From Clostridium sp. CAG:465 (GTDB taxonomy: Bacteria; Bacillota; Clostridia; TANB77; CAG-465), in NCBI GenBank assembly GCA_000433755.1, contig FR891255.1:1-60084 (forward strand): a stretch of DNA of 60,084 nt. The letters are read 5' to 3'. The notes under the pieces were generated by a model that saw only the letters and a program-made list of their open reading frames with translations, searched no databases and had not been told where the DNA came from. The position numbers and the translations under genes were made by a program. Below are positions 1 through 8,543 of the stretch, piece by piece (position 1 is the first letter of the stretch; each line of letters begins with the position of its first letter).

Positions 1-72
1 GTTTGCGACCTAATTAGTTTACCATTTTTATTTCTTTTTGTCAACAGTTTTTTTAAAAAAAATTATTTTTTA

Positions 73-303
73 TCACAAATCAACTAAAATAACATCTTCT
101 CCAATTTTTTTTATTTTATTCCATGGAATTGTAACATTATTTTTTCCTACCATTCCACTAAAAAGTTTTCCTGTTTTTGCAACAATGATTGCGTTTATTT
201 CTCCTGAATTAAAATCCGCTTGAACATCTACAACAAACCCTAATATTTTTCCATCGCTTAAACTTATAACTTCTTTTTGTTTAAAATCTATACCTCTTGC
301 CAA
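73..303 (-). CDS. YlmC/YmxH-family PRC-barrel sporulation protein
   Basis: A 76-residue single-domain PRC-barrel protein. Visible features are the opening LSDGKILGFVVDVQ strand pair and a C-terminal IPWNKIKKIGEDVILVDL, both typical of the small YlmC/YmxH family kept in spore formers. The molecular role is not known. The start is TTG, preceded by GGGTGGTG at suitable spacing. It is the last gene of a minus-strand run after sigG and an amidase, and YmxH-like genes often sit near sigE/sigG in Clostridia. Family assignment is firm, function is not. Confidence 0.85.
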   Translation of the reverse strand: MARGIDFKQKEVISLSDGKILGFVVDVQADFNSGEINAIIVAKTGKLFSGMVGKNNVTIPWNKIKKIGEDVILVDL

Positions 304-324
304 AACACCACCCTCTTTACATCA

Positions 325-858
325 TCAATTAAAATAATTATTTATTCCTTTAACGATTGCATTTGCTATTTCTTCTTCATTTTTTAAAATCCAATTTACA
401 TCATCTTGATTATCATGAAATGCAATTTCTAGCAATACAGCAGGAGCAAATGTATTTATTATTTCATATAGCGATTTTGTATATAAAACACCCCTGACAT
501 TTTCTGGATAAGGATATATTTGTATAATCTGTTCATATATATCATTAGCAAGTCTATCTCCAGGTGTATTTTTTCTATTTGCATATATTTCTGGTCCCTG
601 CCCTTTAATGTTAGTTCCACTAGCATTACTATGAAGTGCAACATGTATATCAGGATTTATTTTATTACTTTGCTGTACAATCTGTTTTAAAGTTTCATTA
701 GGATTATTTCTATATACAACATATCCATCATCTATTAACCTTTTCTCAATTATATCTGCTATTCTATTCATTCTATATTCTTCGCTACCAAAATTTCCTA
801 AACCAATGTTATATTCTTGTGCGGAAGGACTAAGAAATACTACTTTTTTATCATTCAA
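325..858 (-). CDS. N-acetylmuramoyl-L-alanine amidase (Amidase_3 type)
   Basis: This 177-residue protein is essentially one Amidase_3 catalytic domain that would cut the MurNAc-L-Ala bond of peptidoglycan. It starts with SPSAQEYNIG and EEYRMNRIAD, the variant N-terminus found in phage and sporulation amidases in place of the usual DAGHGG. It then shows the zinc-site strand HVALHSNAS and the catalytic strand LLEIAFHDN. There is no signal peptide, membrane segment or cell-wall repeat, so its route to the wall is unclear. The TTG start is supported by GAGGTGATAA. It lies directly downstream of sigG, so a role in sporulation or mother-cell lysis is plausible but inferred. Confidence 0.8.
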   Translation of the reverse strand: MNDKKVVFLSPSAQEYNIGLGNFGSEEYRMNRIADIIEKRLIDDGYVVYRNNPNETLKQIVQQSNKINPDIHVALHSNASGTNIKGQGPEIYANRKNTPGDRLANDIYEQIIQIYPYPENVRGVLYTKSLYEIINTFAPAVLLEIAFHDNQDDVNWILKNEEEIANAIVKGINNYFN

Positions 859-898
859 ATTATCACCTCTTTACATTATATTACATATAAGAAAAAAA

Positions 899-919
899 AG
901 AACTAGTTAAACTAGTTCT
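899..919 (-). terminator. Rho-independent terminator after sigG
   Basis: A perfect 10-bp inverted repeat AGAACTAGTT/AACTAGTTCT abuts the sigG stop codon and is followed on the minus strand by a run of eight T. It would separate sigG from the downstream amidase and ymxH-like genes. Confidence 0.75.
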
Positions 920-1702
920 CTATATTCCCTTTTCTACCCTTTTTTTCATTCTTTCTAATGCATTTTTTTCAATTCTTGAAATTTGAGCTTGTGATACTCC
1001 CAGTTCTTCTGCAAGTTCACTTTGAGTTTTATCATTAAAATATCTCTTTGTAATTATATATTTTTCTTTATCACTTAATTTTCCTAATACTTGTTCAATT
1101 GCAATTTTATCTATTGTATTTTCAGATTCTTCCTTTTCATTTTTAAGTTGATCTAATAAATATATTTGATCACCTCCGTCATTATATACGCAATCATATA
1201 TTGACATTGGTGCAACTGTACTATCTATTGCTAGAATAACATCTTCTTTTGCTGCTTTAGTTAACTCACATATTTTATCAATTGTTGGCTCTTCATTATG
1301 TTCTTTAACATATTTTTCTCTTGTTTGAGCTATTAAGTATGACAAATCCCTTAGTGATCTTGTTACTCTAAAAGCGCTATTATCTCTTAAATATCTTTTT
1401 ATTTCTCCTATTATCATAGGAACAGCATATGTACTAAATTGTACTGGTTGCGTTATATCAAAATTATCGATTGCTTTTATAAGTCCAACAACACCCACTT
1501 GAAATATGTCATTTATATTTTCTCCTCTGTTATTAAACTTTTTAATTATACTCAAAACCAACCTTAAATTTGCTTCTACAAATTCATCTTTAAGTTCAAC
1601 TCTTCCATTTTTTATATTTCTCAACATTTCCATTTGCTCTTTTTGAGATAATTTTGGAAGTTTTGATGTATCAAGACCATTTATTTCAACTTTAACATTC
1701 AT
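920..1702 (-). CDS. sigG: RNA polymerase sporulation sigma factor SigG
   Basis: The 260-residue late forespore sigma factor. Region 2 includes RLVLSIIKKFNNRGEN, DIFQVGVVGLIKAIDNF and FSTYAVPMIIGEIKRYLRD. Region 3 is next, and region 4 ends with the helix-turn-helix SELAEELGVSQAQISRIEK. Length and the N-terminal KVEINGLDTSKLP match SigG, not SigF. The ATG has a clear AGGAGA site. It lies downstream of sigE and spoIIGA as in Bacillus and Clostridium, with its own 101-bp upstream gap. That gap holds a TGTCGAA sequence (1765-1771), possibly a Spo0A box. Confidence 0.96.
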   Translation of the reverse strand: MNVKVEINGLDTSKLPKLSQKEQMEMLRNIKNGRVELKDEFVEANLRLVLSIIKKFNNRGENINDIFQVGVVGLIKAIDNFDITQPVQFSTYAVPMIIGEIKRYLRDNSAFRVTRSLRDLSYLIAQTREKYVKEHNEEPTIDKICELTKAAKEDVILAIDSTVAPMSIYDCVYNDGGDQIYLLDQLKNEKEESENTIDKIAIEQVLGKLSDKEKYIITKRYFNDKTQSELAEELGVSQAQISRIEKNALERMKKRVEKGI

Positions 1703-1803
1703 ATGTATCTTCTCCTTTTTTCTTTTGTTTATATAATTAACATATGAATTATCATTTATACCTATTCGACATATCTTCTTAATTATAGTTATTTTTATTT
1801 ATT

Positions 1804-2514
1804 TTATAACAAAAAATCTTTCTTTAAATTATTGATTACTTTCTTTTCAATTCTAGAAATATATGATTGTGAAATTCCAAGTTTATCTGCAACTTCTTTT
1901 TGTGTCAATTCATCATACCCATTAAATCCATACCTAAGTTGCATTATTGTTTTTTCTCTATCATTTAATTTTCTTATAGCAACTTCCAATACTTTTTTAT
2001 TATCGCTTTCCTCTATATGTTTAAATATACTATCATTATCTGTTCCTAATATGTCTGCAAGTGACAAATCATTTCCCTCACTATCCGTATTTATAGGTTC
2101 ATCTATTGATACCTCAGTTTTTATTTTATTATTTTTTCTTAAAAACATAAGTATTTCATTTTCTATACATCTTGAAGCATATGTTGCAAGTTTTATATTT
2201 TTATCTAGATTAAAACTATTTACCGCTTTCATAAGTCCTATTGTTCCTATAGATATTAGATCCTCAATATTAACTCCTGAATTTTCAAACTTTTTAGCTA
2301 TATATACTACTAATCTCAAATTTCTTTCTATTAATATATTTTTAGCTTCTGAGTCTTTATTCATAAGTCTTTTTAAAAGTTCCATTTCTTCGTCATTTTT
2401 TAATGGAGCAGGTAATTTATCAGGTCCTGCTATATAGTACATAGTATTATCATCTATTCCAAATCTTTCTAAAATTTTTAAATATATGCTTTTTATATTT
2501 TTTATTTTTAACAT
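1804..2514 (-). CDS. sigE: RNA polymerase sporulation sigma factor SigE (pro-sigma-E)
   Basis: This 236-residue early mother-cell sigma factor has an N-terminal pro-sequence of about 27 residues ending near MYYIAGPDKLPAPL, the conserved area where SpoIIGA cleaves pro-sigma-E. Region 2 reads RNLRLVVYIAKKFENSG and DLISIGTIGLMKAVNSF. Region 4 has the RLRYGF-like MQLRYGFNGYDELTQ and the HTH VADKLGISQSYISRIEK. Its ATG overlaps the last codons of spoIIGA, so the protease and its substrate are translationally coupled. Confidence 0.97.
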   Translation of the reverse strand: MLKIKNIKSIYLKILERFGIDDNTMYYIAGPDKLPAPLKNDEEMELLKRLMNKDSEAKNILIERNLRLVVYIAKKFENSGVNIEDLISIGTIGLMKAVNSFNLDKNIKLATYASRCIENEILMFLRKNNKIKTEVSIDEPINTDSEGNDLSLADILGTDNDSIFKHIEESDNKKVLEVAIRKLNDREKTIMQLRYGFNGYDELTQKEVADKLGISQSYISRIEKKVINNLKKDFLL

Positions 2515-3323
2515 AATTCTACCCCTTTCATTTTTTCTAAATATGTGTCATAACTAATCAAAGCTTCATAATCATCATTGTTATTTAGTTTCCTATCTAC
2601 AAAAATAAAAAGAACATTTTTAAGTTGGCATAATTTTTGTTTATTTTTTTTTATAACTATATTATTTAACAAATATCCTTTAACATTTTCTTTACCTGTT
2701 ACCGTATTTATATCTATATAAGTAGTTTTTAATAACAATTTATTATTATATAATTTCTCATAATATTTACTTTCTACAAAAAGTACATCATTATTTCCAA
2801 CTAGATCTTTTACATTATTTCCTGTATCAACAAAAGCTGGTATTATAACTTCACCTATTTTTATTTCATATATTAAATTGTCTTTTTTTATTTTACTTTT
2901 CCACATTTTCCACATTAATTTATTAAATAAATATAATATCAATCCGGAAATAATATACAATATAACTTTAATAAGCTCATTAGATATATTTAAATTAAAT
3001 AATAAAGTTAGTGATATTATTATCCCTACTAATACAAAAGAAATTAATATATAGTATACAAATACTTTAAGATATATTTTTAAAGTATTTGGTTTAAAAA
3101 TTATATATAGAATAAAACATATTGCAAATAGTTTAATTAACAGATTTCCAAAGCAGTTAAAACTAAAATACCCTGACAAGGTTTCATAAAATCCTAATAT
3201 AACACTTCCAATAATTATATTTATTTTTTTAGCTTTCATTTTTGTAAATAAATATACTTGATAAATGGTTATATAGCTTACAATTAAATTTTCTAAAAAA
3301 ATGTATTCAATATATTCAGTCAT
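2508..3323 (-). CDS. spoIIGA: Sigma-E processing peptidase SpoIIGA
   Basis: A membrane-embedded aspartic protease that matures pro-sigma-E in the mother cell. About five hydrophobic segments fill residues 1-135. The cytoplasmic half carries the aspartic protease signature IPAFVDTGNN, with D-T-G intact. Length (271) is normal. I chose ATG at 3323, not the upstream in-frame TTG at 3329, because GGTGAT precedes the ATG. The stop overlaps the sigE start by a few bases. No clear Spo0A box is visible upstream, although spoIIG is Spo0A-activated in Bacillus. Confidence 0.93.
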   Translation of the reverse strand: MTEYIEYIFLENLIVSYITIYQVYLFTKMKAKKINIIIGSVILGFYETLSGYFSFNCFGNLLIKLFAICFILYIIFKPNTLKIYLKVFVYYILISFVLVGIIISLTLLFNLNISNELIKVILYIISGLILYLFNKLMWKMWKSKIKKDNLIYEIKIGEVIIPAFVDTGNNVKDLVGNNDVLFVESKYYEKLYNNKLLLKTTYIDINTVTGKENVKGYLLNNIVIKKNKQKLCQLKNVLFIFVDRKLNNNDDYEALISYDTYLEKMKGVELC

Positions 3324-3415
3324 AACCAATCACCATAATTATTATATCTTTACTTATTCAAAAAAAATGTAGAATAAAAATTATTTATTTAACTTTTCAT
3401 CTACAAAAAAAAATA

Positions 3416-3452
3416 AATAAAGCTAAGATTTTAAAAAAATCTTAGCTTTATT
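3416..3452 (-). terminator. Terminator downstream of ftsZ
   Basis: A 15-bp inverted repeat (AATAAAGCTAAGATT and its complement) with a 7-nt loop lies between ftsZ and spoIIGA. It is flanked by T-rich sequence on the minus strand and is likely the terminator of ftsA-ftsZ. Confidence 0.75.
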
Positions 3453-3478
3453 ATATATTATACTATATTTTGATATTT

Positions 3479-4630
3479 TTAATTATCATTTTTATTTCTT
3501 CTTAAAAAAGGTGGAATATCTAGATCAATCTTATAATCATTTTTATAATCATTATTTGATGATAAATAATCATTTCTAGATGGTATTGTACTAGTAGAAT
3601 TATTTTTTATACTATTTTGATTTAAAACATCATTTACAACTGTATCTAATTGCATATTATTAAAATCAGTATATGCTTGTGATTTGTTAAATCCAGTGGC
3701 AATGACTGTTATAACAATTTCATCTTTTAAGTTTTCATCTATTACTGCTCCAAAAATTATATTTGCTTCTGGATCAACTGATTTTTGTACAAGTTCTGCT
3801 GCTTCGTTTATTTCAAGTAATCCTAAATCTCTTCCACCAGTTACATTTATAAGTACGCCACCTGCTCCTTCTATAGAAGTTTCAAGTAAAGGACTATGTA
3901 TTGCTTGTCTAGCTGCTTCTTGTGCTCTATTTTCACCTGATGCTCTTCCTGTTCCAATATGTGCAATACCTGCATCTAACATTATAGTTTTTACGTCGGC
4001 AAAATCAAGATTAACAAGACCTGGAATAGTAATAAGGTCAGATATACCTTGTACACCTTGTTTTAAAACATTATCAGACATATCAAATGCATCTTGTAGA
4101 CATGTTTGTTTTTCAACAACTTGTAATAACTTTTCATTTGGAATAACTATTAAAGTATCTACGCATTGTTTTAATTCATCAATTCCAGCTTCTGCTTGAG
4201 ATGTTCTTCTTTTTCCTTCAAATGGAAATGGCTTTGTGACAACAGCAACTGTAAGAATTCCCATTTCTCTTGATGTTTCTGCAACAATTGGGGCTGCACC
4301 TGTTCCAGTTCCTCCACCCATTCCAGCTGTAACAAAAACCATATCAGCTCCTTTAAGAGCTTCTGCTATTTCAGCCTTTGATTCTTCTGCACTACATTTT
4401 CCAATTTCTGGATTTGCTCCTGCACCAAGTCCACGAGTTAATTTTTCTCCTATTTGAATTTTTTTATTTGCTTTTGAAAGTCCTAGAGCTTGTCTATCTG
4501 TATTTACAGTTATAAATTCAACTCCTCTAAGACCAGCTTCGATCATTCTATTGATGACATTACCGCCACCGCCGCCAACTCCAACAACTTTAATAGTAGC
4601 TGTTCCAGCTTGCATTTCTTGATTTTCCAT
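3479..4630 (-). CDS. ftsZ: Cell division GTPase FtsZ
   Basis: Tubulin-like GTPase that forms the Z ring at mid-cell and, in spore formers, at the polar septum. The 383-residue sequence contains the nucleotide-binding VVGVGGGGGNVINRM, the tubulin signature GGGTGTGAAPI, the T7-loop region NLDFADVKTIM and the C-terminal partner-binding peptide DIPPFLRRN. The ATG follows GGAGGAATTTTTAG. It sits 14 bp after ftsA, so the two are probably co-transcribed and end at the hairpin around 3430. Confidence 0.98.
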   Translation of the reverse strand: MENQEMQAGTATIKVVGVGGGGGNVINRMIEAGLRGVEFITVNTDRQALGLSKANKKIQIGEKLTRGLGAGANPEIGKCSAEESKAEIAEALKGADMVFVTAGMGGGTGTGAAPIVAETSREMGILTVAVVTKPFPFEGKRRTSQAEAGIDELKQCVDTLIVIPNEKLLQVVEKQTCLQDAFDMSDNVLKQGVQGISDLITIPGLVNLDFADVKTIMLDAGIAHIGTGRASGENRAQEAARQAIHSPLLETSIEGAGGVLINVTGGRDLGLLEINEAAELVQKSVDPEANIIFGAVIDENLKDEIVITVIATGFNKSQAYTDFNNMQLDTVVNDVLNQNSIKNNSTSTIPSRNDYLSSNNDYKNDYKIDLDIPPFLRRNKNDN

Positions 4631-4644
4631 CTAAAAATTCCTCC

Positions 4645-5922
4645 TTATTCCTTATTATCTATTTCTCTTGTTTTATTGTATGCTCCTTTAAATTTATCTT
4701 TTATATTCCTTATTCCCTCAATAATTTTTTCTTTAAAAGTTAAATCTGTTACAATTTCTACATCACTATTAACATGTTTACTTACTCCTAGACTGGCTAT
4801 ATACCTTACCATTCCAAATACTGTTGCATGTTGTGGTTTTATTACATTTATAAGTTTAGGATTACAAACTCTTACCTGATTAATTTTTAATATAAGCATT
4901 GCTAATTCTTGTGCACCAACTATATTACTAATTCCTTGTCCAGTGAGAACCATACAATCTATTTTACCGTTTAATTTATTATCAGATATCATTTTCTTAA
5001 TTAGTTGATATATTTCTTTTACTCTTGCCTCTATTATTTGCACAATTTCACTACATCTAATTACTTCATTTTCACCTGTCATCTTAGTATTTAATTTTAC
5101 ATCATGATTATTTGCTATCATTGCCATAATAGCTAAGTTGTATTGTCTTTTTAATTTTTCTGCTTCATCAGATGTAATATCTAGTGTCATTGCAATATCA
5201 TTTGTTATATGATCGCCACCAACCGGAAGAGTAGTATAAAATTCTATTATATTATTTTTATATACAGAAATATCTGTATGTCCTCCTCCAATATCTACAA
5301 GTAATACTCCCATATCCTTTTCTTCTGGCATTAATACGATATTAGAAGTAGCTAAAGTCTCTAGTATCAAACCGTCAAGCCTTAACCCTGCTAATTTTAA
5401 AACTCTTTGAACTCCTGCAATATATTCACCATTAGCAATTACTACTTGAGCTTCTAAAGAAAAGCTCTTGCAAAATGCTCCTATAGGTTCCTCTTTATAT
5501 TTTCTTCCATTTACTGTATATTCAATTGGTAATAAATCAATTATCTGTTCATTATTGGTCATATTTACAGCCATTTGTGCTCTTGAATAAGAATTATATA
5601 TATCATTTATAGACATTCCATCATTTGGCTTCTCAACTTCAGTTTCTATAGTTACTTTTTCAATTCTAGTATTCATTCCCTTTATATTTACATATGTAGA
5701 ATTTACAATTAAATCTGATACTTCTTCGGCTGCATCAACCGCATTTCTAACTGCATTTGCTACACTTTGAGGGTCTAAAATTCTTCCTTTTTTTATTCCT
5801 GAACTATCAGATAAACCATATCCTATAACTTCTATTTCGCTAAATTTATTCACTTGACCTATAACACAACTTATTTTTGTTGCACCAAGATCTAAACCAA
5901 CAATGATATCTCCAATAGCCAC
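4645..5922 (-). CDS. ftsA: Cell division protein FtsA (actin-like Z-ring anchor)
   Basis: A 425-residue actin-fold ATPase that tethers FtsZ to the membrane. The N-terminus IIVGLDLGATKISCVIG is the phosphate-1 motif and MGVLLVDIGGGHTDISVY is phosphate-2. The inserted 1C subdomain lies around residues 85-165. The C-terminal stretch IRNIKDKFKGAYNKTRE could be the amphipathic membrane anchor. Translation starts at GTG after GGGGGTGAATATAA. It is the first gene of the ftsA-ftsZ pair. Confidence 0.95.
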   Translation of the reverse strand: MAIGDIIVGLDLGATKISCVIGQVNKFSEIEVIGYGLSDSSGIKKGRILDPQSVANAVRNAVDAAEEVSDLIVNSTYVNIKGMNTRIEKVTIETEVEKPNDGMSINDIYNSYSRAQMAVNMTNNEQIIDLLPIEYTVNGRKYKEEPIGAFCKSFSLEAQVVIANGEYIAGVQRVLKLAGLRLDGLILETLATSNIVLMPEEKDMGVLLVDIGGGHTDISVYKNNIIEFYTTLPVGGDHITNDIAMTLDITSDEAEKLKRQYNLAIMAMIANNHDVKLNTKMTGENEVIRCSEIVQIIEARVKEIYQLIKKMISDNKLNGKIDCMVLTGQGISNIVGAQELAMLILKINQVRVCNPKLINVIKPQHATVFGMVRYIASLGVSKHVNSDVEIVTDLTFKEKIIEGIRNIKDKFKGAYNKTREIDNKE

Positions 5923-6044
5923 TTATATTCACCCCCATGTTTAAGCTACATATATGATACTATTTTTAAGAGAAAAAATCAAGTATTTTTTAGAAATTTT
6001 GTAATATTTTTGTCATTTGTTTGCAACATTATTTTAATATGCTT

Positions 6045-6683
6045 TTAGTTGTAATATTTTGTATGCTTTTTACTATTTTTATACGATAATTTTAATATAA
6101 CCAAATATAATAAAAACAAAACAAAACTTGGATTATATAATAAAATAAATATTAAAATTCCACAAATAAATAAAATCAAAAATACAATATAACTAATAAT
6201 ATTTATTATTTTATCTGTATTTCTTTCATCTAGTTTAAGTAGCAACAGATTTTTAAATATATTATACCCATCTAAAGGATATACCGGTATTAAATTTAAA
6301 ATGCATAAGAAAATATTTATATCATATACCACCTTTATATTTTTAAAGATGATGGCTAATACTAAATTTGATAAGGGACCTGCTAAAAATATAAATATAT
6401 CTCTTATTAAATATTTTTTGGATAAATAATTTTCTTCTAGGTTATAATGTAACTTTTTAAAAACTATATTTACACCAAATAGTCCTATATTAAATATTTC
6501 AATTTCTTTTCCAAATAACGTTGCAACAAACATATGTGAAGACTCATGAAATACTATAAATAAATAACAAATAAGATATGATGATAAAAAACTTCTTATA
6601 TTATTAGAGAATAAAAAAATAAACATTATTATTATAAATATAATGTCTATTTTTATATCAAAAAATGGGGTTTTTATTTTCAT
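6045..6683 (-). CDS. spoIVFB: SpoIVFB-like M50 intramembrane metalloprotease
   Basis: A site-2-type protease of 212 residues with several membrane helices. The zinc motif HESSH (in FHESSHMFVATLFG) and the second ligand motif PVYPLDGYNIF are both present, as in SpoIVFB, which processes pro-sigma-K. The start was moved to ATG 6683, because GGAGG lies just inside the longer reading frame. It follows an M23 gene by about 20 bp, matching the spoIVFA-spoIVFB pair. Assignment to spoIVFB and not a general M50 protease rests mainly on context and size. Confidence 0.85.
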   Translation of the reverse strand: MKIKTPFFDIKIDIIFIIIMFIFLFSNNIRSFLSSYLICYLFIVFHESSHMFVATLFGKEIEIFNIGLFGVNIVFKKLHYNLEENYLSKKYLIRDIFIFLAGPLSNLVLAIIFKNIKVVYDINIFLCILNLIPVYPLDGYNIFKNLLLLKLDERNTDKIINIISYIVFLILFICGILIFILLYNPSFVLFLLYLVILKLSYKNSKKHTKYYN

Positions 6684-6701
6684 ATTTGCCTCCATATTTT
6701 A

Positions 6702-7766
6702 TTAAAATTCTAATATTTTTTCCGGATCAACAGTCCTATTATTTATTTTTATTTCAAAATGTAAATGTGGTCCTGTCGACATACCTGTGCTTCCCATTAA
6801 TCCAATTTTATCACCTTGTTTAATTTCATCATTTTCCTTTACTTGGATTGTTTCTAGATGTGCATATTTAAATATAACTCCATCTTTTTCTACTTCAACA
6901 TTATTGCCATAATATTTGTTCATTTTTTCTGTTTTTACAACTTTACCATCTGTAGCACTTATAATCTGAGTATTTTTTTTATTTGCTATGTCAATTCCTG
7001 TATGATATGGATTAACATTTTCAAAAATTTGCTCTCTTGCTCCATATCTTGAAGTTATAGTTCCATTTACAGGAACTATAATATTTATATTTTTCTTTAG
7101 TATTTCATAAATATCTGTATCCATTATACTTATAGCACTAATTACTTCCTCTAATTTTGCTTCCTCGTAAGGTTCTCCTCCTCCTACTCCTATATTTTCA
7201 TTTGATTTATCGTTTATTTCAGATTGTTCAACAAATGAATCATTATTTTCTTCTATATTTGAATTTTTATTAAAAACTTTTAATATCTCATCTTTTAGAC
7301 TTAAATTTATAAAATTAGGTTTTATATATTGTAAATATTTAGATGATAAAGTTATTGCTATTTTTTCTGGGATTATAAATTTTCCAGCTTCATATACATA
7401 CTTTGATACTTCCTCCACTTTTTCTAAAACACCTATTTTTGTATAATCTTTATTGTATTCATTTATTATATATTTTGCGTATTTATTATTTAATACTTGT
7501 TCTTTAAACATCAATTTACATATTAAACATAAAAAAATAATATTTACTGAAATAAAGAACTTTATGAAAAATTTTTTCTTAAAATTTCCCACTTTTTTTC
7601 TTTCTTCACAAGATTCTTCTTCGTCAAAAAAGCTTTCATTTTCATGTTGTTTTATTTTTCTTTTTATTGTAACATTAGATATTCCAATATCACCAAGATT
7701 AACTTTGCCACCTACATCTTTTAACATACTTTTTCTGAGTCTTCTTGCTGAAACCATATTTTCCAT
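6702..7766 (-). CDS. spoIVFA: SpoIVFA-like M23 (LytM) domain membrane protein
   Basis: A 354-residue bitopic protein with a cytoplasmic N-terminus, one membrane helix at about 75-95 (FFISVNIIFLCLICKLMF) and a C-terminal M23 domain at about 230-354. The LytM motifs HTGIDIA and GPHLHFEI are intact, so unlike Bacillus SpoIVFA it could be an active endopeptidase. It lies directly before the M50 protease gene. By analogy it holds and regulates SpoIVFB in the outer forespore membrane, but a SpoIIQ-like role is an alternative. Confidence 0.78.
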   Translation of the reverse strand: MENMVSARRLRKSMLKDVGGKVNLGDIGISNVTIKRKIKQHENESFFDEEESCEERKKVGNFKKKFFIKFFISVNIIFLCLICKLMFKEQVLNNKYAKYIINEYNKDYTKIGVLEKVEEVSKYVYEAGKFIIPEKIAITLSSKYLQYIKPNFINLSLKDEILKVFNKNSNIEENNDSFVEQSEINDKSNENIGVGGGEPYEEAKLEEVISAISIMDTDIYEILKKNINIIVPVNGTITSRYGAREQIFENVNPYHTGIDIANKKNTQIISATDGKVVKTEKMNKYYGNNVEVEKDGVIFKYAHLETIQVKENDEIKQGDKIGLMGSTGMSTGPHLHFEIKINNRTVDPEKILEF

Positions 7767-7849
7767 ACATTATCCTCCACATAGTACAAGTTCATACTAA
7801 AGTATATTATAAATATATTTTTTTATTACAAGTTTAAATTTTCTTTTAT

Positions 7850-8314
7850 TTATTTTTGTATTTTAACACCTTTCTCATCTAAAAATTTAATAAAATCTTT
7901 TAAATATGGCTCTTCTATAGTTCCAATAAATGTTGCACAATATGTATTAGTATTACGTCCGGATTTTGCTTTTAATCTTCTAATATCTTCTACATATATC
8001 TTTGTTTTTGATTTATTTTGTTTTACATTCATTTTCATATTTTCAACATAAAGTTCACCATTTATAGTTTTAAATGTAACTTGTTTAGTTATAAAACTTT
8101 TTTCGCCACGAAATTCATCAGTAATTTTATGTATATAAATACAAATTGGTATTATAGAAAAAAATAATATAACCATAACTGGAAATACAAAAAGTGCATT
8201 TTTCATTCCTAAAGATATAATTATTAATATTATCCATATTATCAAAGGTATAATTATTTTTGCAATTACTTTTCCGTTTAATATTTTTCTGACTTTAACC
8301 GTAGTTGTATACAT
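7850..8314 (-). CDS. Two-helix membrane protein with PH-like C-terminal domain, unknown function
   Basis: A 154-residue protein with two adjacent membrane helices at about 17-33 and 36-56. A soluble tail of about 95 residues follows, rich in beta strands (KTINGELYVENMKMNV, KTKIYVEDIRRLKAKSG) and resembling small bacterial PH-like domains. AAGGAGG precedes the ATG. It stands alone between spoIVFA and miaB. I do not recognise a named family. Confidence 0.65.
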   Translation of the reverse strand: MYTTTVKVRKILNGKVIAKIIIPLIIWIILIIISLGMKNALFVFPVMVILFFSIIPICIYIHKITDEFRGEKSFITKQVTFKTINGELYVENMKMNVKQNKSKTKIYVEDIRRLKAKSGRNTNTYCATFIGTIEEPYLKDFIKFLDEKGVKIQK

Positions 8315-8543
8315 AATATTTCCTCCTTATTTTATATCAAAAATGATATTAATTACGTTATTTAAATTATATATTAAACTATTAGTTATTAAATAATTCA
8401 TGGCATGAATCCTTGTTTTATTATTTACTCTATAAAATATAGTTTATTTATAAAGTATACACTATCTTTTATTTTGGATTATTAGTCAGATATTTTATGT
8501 TTTTGTCATAGCTTTTAATTTGATTATCTAATTTTATACATTT

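Noticed and set aside
1765..1771. TGTCGAA upstream of sigG as a Spo0A box
   Set aside because: Only a 7-base match with unlike flanks and no aligned sigma-A promoter; sigG is normally under SigF/SigG. Kept only as a remark.
1832..2437. 201-residue plus-strand frame opposite sigE
   Set aside because: Antisense shadow rich in Ser/Phe/Leu; sigE on the other strand is unambiguous.
3684..4457. Long plus-strand reading frames opposite ftsZ
   Set aside because: Serine/alanine-rich antisense shadows of ftsZ, with no ribosome site; the minus-strand ftsZ match is complete.
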